DNA of 64,000 bases from positions 87,635,501-87,699,500 of the forward strand of contig CM027378.1 of assembly GCA_015680905.1 (NCBI GenBank), given 5' to 3'. Under the pieces are notes generated by a model, which did no database searches, was not told the DNA's origin, and was given only the letters and a program-made list of their open reading frames with translations. This document shows, one piece after another, positions 55,812-64,000 of the stretch (position 1 is the stretch's first letter; the number at the start of each line of letters is the position of its first letter). This DNA comes from Coptis chinensis (Eukaryota; Streptophyta; Magnoliopsida; Ranunculales; Ranunculaceae). The translations under genes and the position numbers were made by a program.

Positions 55812-58160
55812 CTTACCGATATCCCCTTATGTATAAGGGTAGGACCGCGTCCCTGCACAAAATATTAGTAAGTCCTACCCTCCTGCAAACGAAAGTTAGA
55901 AATTTTATATAACATATGTAGATATCATATAGGTATTCAAATATAAGCCCAAACACACTCGCATAATCAAATCAATTTCTCTTATTAATTAATCAATTAC
56001 TTTTCTTATACACCCACCCTTTTGTACCTACTCCACGATTTGCACTCCACACATTTGCCAAATCACATATTCATGTGTGCCTCTCTCCCACCGAATACCA
56101 TAATATCATAGCCATCTTTGGGCTTTCATACACATATTTCACAGCCTCTTCTAGCACAAAAACTCAGGTCATTCATGGCACATTCAATGAATACCTTAGG
56201 TCATTCCCACCACATTCAAGGAATACCTATCATATCACTAACGGGCCATTCATGGCACATTCAAAGAATGCCCTGGGTCATTCCCGCCACATTCAAGGAA
56301 TACCCAACCCTACATTCCCGTACACTCAAGGAATACAACTAACCCGCAAGGCGAATACATTAGTTTCTCTCTAGGGCAATCCAAACAATCTGGTCATTCA
56401 TGGCACATTCAATGAATACCCATTTATAACGCTAACGGGACATTTATGGCACATTCAATAAATGCCCACCTAACATATGACATTATCAGTCATAAAACTC
56501 ATTTCCAAAACTTAAGGCGTGGATAGTTCTAAAAGGGTGCGGTAAATTTGTTTACTCATTATTGAACTTTATTGCACATATTATTTCAGAGAACGAAAGA
56601 GTATCTTGTTTCATGTATTTTTTGTTTACACGTTATTAATTAAATTGATGTCTAAGTGTCATAGCGTCGTATATCATAATAGACTGAAATATCACATAGT
56701 AGTTAATACACGTACACACGTATATATAGAAAAGTCTTAGCCTAAAGCCAAGCACGCTAATAGCCCTAGACCTATCCTAATAGACCAATTCATAATCTGA
56801 GTTAAAAGTCAAACTAGGTCAACTGGTCAAAGTCAACCCTGGTCAACAGTCAAAGTCAATTAGCCAGGTCAACAACAGTCAACTAAACTTAAACTCCTCT
56901 AACCCAAAAGTCCAAAGACTAAGGCCCAAAGTCTAAAACTTAAGTCCAAAATGAAATTTCAAAAAATTAAAATACTCAAGCCCACCCACGAAGTTCAGCC
57001 CAAGCCCAACAAAAAAAACATCACTGTTCATCTTCCTCTCTCCCACTCTCCAGTGTCTCCACCACCAATCAACCACCACCAGCCTCCACTAGTCTGCCAC
57101 CCTCACTCCAGCGGTTCGGTTATTTTCGAAAACCCCTATATAACTATACCAACAAAACAAGATTCCCACTCATATGCTAGGTCATCTCTTCCCCACTTCC
57201 TCCACCACTGCAGAGCTCGCCGGACCACCACTCACCTTTCAACCTAACCGAAATTAACTTAAACCAAAACCCCTACTACTTTAATCAAAAGCAAGAACCT
57301 AAATTCTTGAATTCGAAATCCTTCAACCAAAACTATATCTGGAATTTCTCGCCGCCATTAATCAATTTCTTCAAGCTTCAATCGTCCCTCTCCAGCACCC
57401 ATTCAAACCAAACACCAATTCAATACCCAACACTTCACCACAACAACCAAACATCATCAATCATAACCACAACAGTTAACATCACTACAAAATTCAAACA
57501 AAACAAATCATTTCAACAAAACAAAACAGGACGATTTGGTTCTTTTGACGAAACGCGAAAGTGCTTAGCCAATACATAAAGCGACCAATTTGTTTACAGC
57601 AACAATCAATTTATTACCCTCGTTTTATCACGGAATATGGACGAATTTTCCGGAGACAGACAGTTCTTCAAAGTTGTGTACGTAGTTAACACTAAATAGT
57701 ATACAGTATAAATCAGAATCATACAACAGTATGTGAACAGTAAAAATCATATTTGTTCTATCCTCATGCAATCTACAGTAAACGAGAACTTTATAAAAAC
57801 ATAATATATCTACTCACCTGTAGTACGCTCCGACTATCAGCTAGCTATCAGAAAAACTCTTCCTTTTCTTCTTTCAAGAAACAACCCCACCTTTTTTTTT
57901 TAATGTATAAAAGCTTTTCTGTGTTTTTCCCTAGAAACTCTACGTGAGAATCTCCTTTTTAGTTTTAAAAACCTCACCGAAAAACAAGGATGAAAGTTAT
58001 CTATTTACCTACGGGGCTTTTATCCTTAACTGATAGTTATCATATCTTTTGTTTTACCTATTATCATTATTATTATTATTATTATTATTATACTAGAGAA
58101 ATACAATAAAAAGACGAGGTGTTATAATATACACACCTTAAAAGGATCTCCTCCCGAGAT

Positions 58161-58409
58161 TCAAGGTAGAGTGTCAAAGAAAAGCTTAGGATGCATCTGT
58201 CTTACTTTTTCTTCAAGTTCCCAAGTCACATCATTTTCCCTTTCACTCCACTGCACTTTTACCAAGTTTACAATCCTCCTCCTAAGGTGTTTCACATCCC
58301 TATCTACTATCATGATAGGCCTCACTGTAAAAGTTACATCATCGTTCAATTCTAGCTCTGCTGGCTGAACAACCTCGGTAAGATCTTTCACACATTTCCG
58401 TAGCATAGA
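58161..58409 (-). pseudogene. Integrase C-terminus of chromovirus C, cut off by solo LTR D
   Basis: The minus-strand frame starts MLRKCVKDLTEVVQPAEL and holds RIVNLVKVQWSERENDVTWE, the chromodomain-like C-terminal strand pattern of Tekay-type integrases. It continues directly from HDVFHVS at about 61990 once the solo LTR and one ATAGA copy are removed. Confidence 0.8.
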
Positions 58410-59943
58410 TGTAACGCCCGTATTTAAAATACGTATTTATTTATTTATTTATTAATTTATTTATTTAAAATTCGCTGGATTGGATTTGGGATACGTAGGC
58501 CTGATTTTTGGGCCCGAGTCTGTGTTGGGCTTAGGTTTCAAACCCATGCATATATACATATTTTTCCAAAGAATAGGTTTTTTAGATAAAAATAAAATAA
58601 AAATGGAGGCGGAGATAAAAGCTCGCTTGCTAGAGTGTTAGAGCGCGACGATTCGGACTATGATGAATTCGTTGAGCTTTTAATTAACGTGAGTAGATAT
58701 TTTATGGATTTTTATTTTATAAAATTCTTGTTACTGTTGATTTCATTTCTGTTCACATACTGTATTAGGATTCTGTTTTGTTGTGTTATTGTTCTGTTTT
58801 AGTACGGCATGCTATTTTGGGTTAACTGCGTTTACCATATTGATTATTGTTTGATGAACCAACTCTGCCTCCGAAACTCTGTCTCCGAAAAACTTGTCCA
58901 TAGCTATTGATAATATGCGAGAAATCCATTGATTAAAGGTTACTGTAATTTTTGTGGTCTATATATGTATTGAATATGCGTTTTCTCATTTTTGATTGAT
59001 TGTGGATTGTTGGGTTATGGGGGACGTCGGGATTGAAATTTGGGTGTGTTGTTGGAGCTTGAAAGGGCGTTAATGGCGGCCCAAAGAAATCGCTCAATAG
59101 ATTAGATTAGGTGAACTTGTATTGTTGTGATTGGAATTGGTTGGTTGATGTCGGGGGAGTTAGGGATGGATGCTTGGTTGTTGGTTGGAGAGTGGGGGCT
59201 GTTGGGAGCTTGAAGACTCGTCAATGGCAGTCGGGGGTCGAGTTTTGGAGGTGAAAGGAATCGAGTTTTGTGGGTATGGAAAGATAGGGTTTTTCACAAG
59301 GGTCAAAACCGCTGGGGTAAAAGAGGGGAAGGAGGAGAGTTGGTGGCCGGCGCGTGAGCTGGAACGTGGAGGAGAAGAAGTTGCTGGAGGGAGGAAGACG
59401 ACTGTTAGTTTAGTTGGGCTTGGGCTTTGGGCCAAAGTCTTTGGTTTAAGTTGTTGGGCCGGATTCATTTATATTATTTTGGGCCATACCACATTAGTTC
59501 GTCTTTGGGCCTTATTGGTTTTCTTTGGCCCGATTTTAGTTTGTTTGGTCGGGCCAGTTCTATTTAGTTGCTGGGCCGAAATCTAATTTTTGTTTTGGGC
59601 CGGATCTAATTAGTTAGTCTTTGGGCTAGATTCTTTTATTTTCCTTAGGCCGAATCACTTAAATTATTTTGGGCAAGTTTCTAATATTGTTTGGGGCCAG
59701 CCCATATAACTTAAAATGGATCCAATGGGGTCTTTAAATATTTAGATTTTTGGGCTCTGATTGTGAACTTTTGACTGTATAATTGTGCTACGTTTTATGT
59801 TGTAAATTGTATGGACAAATCAAATGCTAAAATACTATGGAAGCTTGTATAAATTTGTTTGTCATTATCTAATTAAGATTGACGTGAGTAGTGTGTAAAG
59901 CATACAAATATTGGCACGTAACAAGAGGGGAATTCTTATAAGA

Positions 59944-60001
<58 letters not shown>

Positions 60002-60689
60002 TTTATGAGAATTAAACTACATACGGACTTAGATTCATGGACTTTACTTTTGGGCTTTTGATGGTTGATCAGTTTGATTTGACTTGTGATTTGGACTCGA
60101 ATAATTATGCATGATATTTGGACTTGAGTTGTTATTTCTTTTTAAAGTTGTTTCATTTTGACATTGGTAGAATAGACATATAATTTGATTATTTATTTAC
60201 TATTTATATTGTGCACAAATGGAAATAATGCGTGCCTCTGATGATGAATTAAGTTCACATAAATATATTGAACGAATACATTACATGATTGATTATTATT
60301 ATGAGTTGCTACTTAAATGAATTGTAGTATTTATGAAGACTTGATATATATTCCATATGGTGTAGTGCAATATATGATTGGCACGTGAAATAATAAGTTT
60401 TGAGATTTGATATAGAGATGCTTGGATATCGTGCAATGAATAGTATTGGCACGTGATAATGTAGATTTTTATTATAACGAGAAACGTTGAGCTTCAGTCC
60501 AATTAAGTATACTGACATGAGATAGAACAAGAATTATTATTGAGATATTTCCAATAATTTATTTAGCACGTGATAGAGTAAAATGGTTATGAGATACTAA
60601 GGTATGACACCTGAATAAATTACGTAACGAAAATCCTAGAACCTAGCTACCACAACTCATGTGATTTGGCCCTAGTGATGGGCATATGT

Positions 60690-60800
60690 GATATGATTGG
60701 CCCTTCTGGCGTTTCAGTGAATCTGAATGGCTCTTCTGGCGTAAGTAATTTGATTGGCCCTTCTGGCGTTTCAGTGAATCTGAATGACCCTTCTGGCGTA
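60690..60800 (+). repeat. TTCTGGCGT repeats in solo LTR D
   Basis: Four copies of TTCTGGCGT alternate with GTTTCAGTGAATCTGAATG, a 57-bp unit present almost twice. Confidence 0.8.
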
Positions 60801-61254
60801 GCCGAATAGTGGCTTGATTATTCCGTTCGCAAAACTATAACGAGACGCGCGATATTTTATGCCGAATAGTGGCAATACTCACATAATGGCTTTCATGTGA
60901 GGGTTACCTGGTATGCGATATCCCGCTTAGGGTAGCTGCGCACGGAGTGGTTCATTATGTGAGGGGAGGCATGTTGATGTACATGTCCGGCGTTGTGTAG
61001 TGATTGTGGTATGTAGCCAGAGAAACTAGGTAAGACATAGATACGATGTGATTTTAGGGACACGCAAAGAAAACCTTAAATAATATAATTATAGTAATAT
61101 GTTTGTTAATGAAATATCTTTAAATATATGAATGTATATGGTTTTGCAGAATTGTGGGTCAAACTAATTACTTGTGCAGAGACGACCCACTCTGTAATTG
61201 AGCTTGAAATGCGGTAAGTATAGAATATGCTTGGCTGGTTATTAGTTTAGTTAA

Positions 61255-61490
61255 AACCTAAGGCGCCTCGGTAGAGGAACTAAATGTCTTTGTATTATTG
61301 TTGGGAAGCTAAGGCGCCTCAACGGAGGAACTACATGCCTTATTTATTATGCGTATGGTTTGTTGTGTGGTTAGTGGGAAGTTAAGGTGCCTCAGTGGAG
61401 GAACTACCTGCCTTAATTTTTGTAATTAAGAATGTTGTATTAGTCTTTGGAAGTTAAGGCGCCTCGGTGGAGGAACTAAATGCCTTATGG
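61255..61490 (+). repeat. Four copies of a ~34-bp phrase in solo LTR D
   Basis: TAAGG.GCCTC...GAGGAACTA...GCCTT recurs at about 61258, 61311, 61384 and 61454. GGCGCC/GAGG words inside can pair with each other. Confidence 0.8.
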
Positions 61491-61992
61491 ATTGGGTATA
61501 TATATGTATAAGTATAATGTGTGTTTTAGGGCTACTCACACCAGCATTGTTTATAATGCTGACCCGATTTGCATATTTGCTTATCGAGTGTGTTCATTAA
61601 ATGAACATAGTTGATAAGTCTTGACAGGTTTCATGTTGAAGAAGGTGGGTTGCTGCTTGTGGTTTGCATTAGCGTCGCATTCAGGATATGTTTTGTTTTC
61701 CCTTAAGGTGTAATAGATTTTAGTTGAGACAAATGTTGTTTTATATTTTCAGTTGTAATTATAACTAAAGAGGGTTGAAAGGAGATTTGTAACTTAATCA
61801 GATTTGTGAATTTTTGTAATGAAGAGGACTTTGTTTATCTTAAATTTTTTTTTATTGGTTTTTAATTATCCGCGTATTTAAACTGATTATGGGTTTTTGG
61901 GAGTTGAGAGTGTATCACACCTTGAAAATCGAAGAGTCGAGAACAAATATTGTTTTTCCGAATTCTGTTGAAATTCGAGGTGTGACAATAGA

Positions 61993-63147
61993 CACATGGA
62001 AGACATCATGAATCATCGCTAAGTTAGGTGGCAAAGCAAGACGGTACGCCAAACTACCAACGGAGGCTACTATCTCATATGGTCCAATATATCGTGGACT
62101 CAACTTTCCTTTCATGCCAAACCTCATAACTCCTCTCATAGGGGAAACCTTCAAAAACACAAAATCGCCTACAGAAAACTCAACCCGTTTCCTCTTCAAA
62201 TTTGCATAACTTTTCTGCCTACTCTGTGCTGTCTTAATCCTTTCTCTAATGACTTTAATATGTTCAGAGGTCTCTCTCACTATCTCAGGCCCAAGTAATA
62301 CGCGATCTCCCACATCTGCCCAACAAGCAGGTGATCGACATGGACGCCCATACAAAGCCTTAAAGGGTGCCATACCGATGCTCGACTGGAAACTATTATT
62401 ATATGCAAACTCCACCAAAGGTAAATGCTCCTCCCATCCTCCACCAAAATCCATTACACAAGACCATAACATATCTTCTAATATCTAATTCACCCTCTCT
62501 GTATGTCCATCTGTCTGAGGATGATAAGTCGTACTCATTGCCAAACTAGTGCCCATAGCACGCTGAAAACTCTTCAAAAACTCGAAAGTGAACAAAGGAT
62601 CTCGATCTAAAACAATACTCATTGGAATCCCATGTAACCTGACCACTTCTCGAATGTACAAGGAGACCAACTTATCTATATTTCTACGCATGTCAATAGG
62701 AATGAAATGAGCAGACTTCGTTAAACGATCAACAATAACCCAAATAGATTCATTACCTCTCCAAGACTTAGGCAAGCCATCAATGAAATCCATAGAAATG
62801 TGCTCCCATTTCCACATCGGTATCTCTAATGACTGCAATAATCCAGAAGGCCTCTGATGTTCTGCCTTAACCTGCTGACAAGTTAAACACTGAGAAATAT
62901 ATTCTCCGACATCTCTTTTCATTCCTTCCCACCAAAAGGTCCTCTTCAAGTCTTGGTACATCTTCGTTCCTCCAGGATGAATTGTAAACCGAGAACGATG
63001 AGCTTCATATAATATCTCCTTCTTTAACTCTGCATCATCTGGTACACACAATCTCCCATGAAATCTCAATCCTCCCTCAAAATCAACTGCCCAATCTGAC
63101 GGACAATCATCTAAAATATCAATGACCAGATCATCTAACCGACTCAA
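61993..63147 (-). pseudogene. Integrase of chromovirus C
   Basis: Minus strand, 63147 downward: zinc finger EAHRSRFTIHPGG (His pair) and CLTCQQ (Cys pair); catalytic core SMDFIDGLP (Asp), IVLDRDPLF (Asp), QTDGHTERVN (Glu). A TAG at 62485-62487 follows, in the position where related elements have Gln. The rest (62472-61993) reads EEHLPLVEFAYNNSFQSSIG, ALYGRPCRSP, KLSPRYIGPYEIV and IHDVFHVS. Confidence 0.88.
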
Positions 63148-63170
63148 AGAAAAATCGGGCTACGTCTTTG

Positions 63171-64000
63171 CATGGCAATCACTCTATCAAAATCACCGGC
63201 CTAACCTCCAAACCGCATATATACCCTCATCTCAGATGCCGTGTAGTCCAGACATCATAAGCTACTATAGTCTCTAAACTCTTCCACTCTTGCACCATAA
63301 GAGTGGTCAAAACACCAGGCAATAAACTAAGTGCATCCGCAACTACATTGCCCTTGCCTGGGTGATACTGAATCTCGAAGTCATAACTATTTATGAATTC
63401 CATCCATCTCTGCTATCTCATGTTCAACTCTTTTTGTGAATAAAGATACTTCAAACTCTTGTGATCTGTATAAAGCTCGAACTTCTCACCATATAAATAA
63501 TGCCTCCACACCTTCAAAGCAAAAACCACTGCCGCTAACTCCAGGTCATGAGTAAGATAACGCCTCTCATGTATCTTCAACTGTCGTGAAGCATACGACA
63601 CCACCTTCTGGTCTTGTATTAACACACAACCCAAACCAGTTCCACTAGCATCTGTAAAAACCACTAGTTTTCCGCCTCTAGTCGGGATTACTAGAATTGG
63701 ATTGGTAGTCAACCTCTATTTCAATTCTAAGAAAGCCTTCTCACAATCATTAGTCCACATAAACTTCACATCCTTCCTAGTTAACTTCGTGAGTAGAGCT
63801 GCAATAAGCGAGAACTTCTCAATAAATCTTCGATAATATCCAGCTAACCCCAAGAAACTCATAATCTCTGTATTCTTTCACTGTAGCAACCTTCTTAGGG
63901 TCTACAACAATCCCTTCACTAGATACCACATGTCCCAAGAAATGAATTTCTTCTTCCCAAAAATGGCACTTGCTAAACTTAGCATACAACTTCTGTTCTC
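63171..64000 (-). pseudogene. RT-RNase H of chromovirus C, partial at window edge
   Basis: From the right edge on the minus strand: LYAKFSKCHFWEEEIHFLGH (end of RT, about 63990-63930), frame disturbances around 63850-63720, then RNase H (63712-63413) with [15 protein letters not shown] (Asp), [18 protein letters not shown] (Glu) and [12 protein letters not shown] (Asp). TAG at 63413-63415 after NMR, where CAG is expected. Only the thumb end of RT is inside the window. Confidence 0.85.

Larger units (their letters stand above)
38679..58126 (-). repeat. 3' LTR of chromovirus C, split by Athila B
   Basis: The plus-strand left terminus is TGTCACAGCCCG at 38679. The right terminus is GGTGTTATA at 58126, so on the minus strand the LTR starts TATAACACCTCG, one transition from the expected TGTAACACC. 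Without the 16.5-kb insertion it is about 3 kb. The retained part at 55817-58126 has repeats near 56166-56470 and no gene. Open frames there (56075-57579) are rich in His, Pro, Ser and Asn and not credible. Confidence 0.75.
58410..61987 (+). mobile_element. Solo LTR D (chromovirus-type) inserted into pol of element C
   Basis: TGTAACGCCCG start and CGAGGTGTGACA end, with perfect duplication ATAGA at 58405-58409 and 61988-61992. Its termini resemble those of C's own LTR, so it belongs to a related family, in the opposite orientation to C. Inside: TTTA repeat (58436-58465), AT microsatellite (59947-59997), three CACGTG boxes, and two sets of short repeats at 60690-60800 and 61255-61490. The 138-codon frame at 59170-59586 is not a gene. 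Confidence 0.92.
38679..64000 (-). mobile_element. Chromovirus C (Tekay/Del-like Ty3/gypsy), runs off the window
   Basis: Minus-strand order from the right edge is RT, RNase H, integrase, integrase C-terminus (58161-58409), a purine-rich tract, then the 3' LTR. Two later insertions split it: Athila B in the LTR and solo LTR D inside pol. Rejoining across both target duplications gives a continuous element in both places. The 5' LTR and gag lie beyond 64000. Assignment to Tekay/Del rests on the RT/integrase style, the TTTTAAGGTG-type end before the LTR, and the long LTR with TRTAACACC / GGGCTGTGACA termini. Confidence 0.8.

Noticed and set aside
56951-57579. Pro/His/Asn-rich frames of 90-98 codons
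   Set aside because: Low-complexity, inside the chromovirus C LTR, no recognisable domain.
59170-59586. 138-codon frame in solo LTR D, with a 102-codon antisense partner
   Set aside because: Both strands are open because of composition. No start context or family features, and it is inside an LTR.

Overview
The window looks like repeat-rich nuclear DNA of a flowering plant, probably a eudicot. It is AT-rich, carries plant-type Ty3/gypsy elements of the Athila and chromovirus (Tekay/Del-like) kinds, plant Mutator-like elements with a FAR1-type transposase, a hAT element, and gene fragments of plant families (ABCG/PDR transporter, RIN4/NOI, COX5b). No intact host gene is visible. Almost everything is mobile DNA, much of it nested. 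The species cannot be told from the sequence alone.

Left part (1-7.5 kb): AT-rich DNA with a ~39-bp tandem repeat and a G18 run. Next come a 1.26-kb non-autonomous hAT element with a perfect 8-bp target duplication, a solo LTR of Athila family A (3435-5168), a 5'-truncated LINE-like retroposon with a 28-bp duplication, and a probable tRNA-derived SINE.

Centre (7.5-34.2 kb): a Mutator-like element with ~400-bp terminal inverted repeats (7519-27804) holds a GRF-type zinc-finger ORF. It is split by a 17.8-kb Athila-type retrotransposon, A (9209-26999, duplication CAATG). Directly beside it is a second Mutator-like element (about 27845-34170). It has a FAR1-like transposase broken only by in-frame stops and carries four gene pieces: Myb/SANT-like, RIN4/NOI-like, ABCG/PDR-like, and a nearly complete intronless COX5b copy.

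Right part (34.2-64 kb): about 2.4 kb of featureless DNA is followed by an unusual ~380-bp tandem array (36.6-38.4 kb). Then comes a minus-strand chromovirus, C, running off the window. Its 3' LTR (38679-58126) is split by a 16.5-kb Athila-type element, B (39348-55811, duplication CTTAC). Its pol is split by a 3.6-kb solo LTR, D (58410-61987, duplication ATAGA).

The most interesting result comes from comparing elements A and B, which are related but clearly diverged. Between integrase and the 3' LTR they share a layout that the usual gag-pol(-env) picture does not explain: (1) an ORF of exactly 348 bp in both, with conserved start, stop and four cysteines; (2) right behind it a 33/34-bp tandem repeat with a TGACGT core; (3) a conserved stem-loop; (4) four AACGG (MSA-like) boxes and a TATA box in front of a ~40-residue single-pass membrane micro-ORF; (5) a second TATA box in front of a larger ORF, followed by a paralogous ORF; and (6) a ~1.5-kb non-coding block bounded at both ends by polypurine-tract-like sequence. 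This is the best candidate for an undescribed system here. Its biological meaning is inference.
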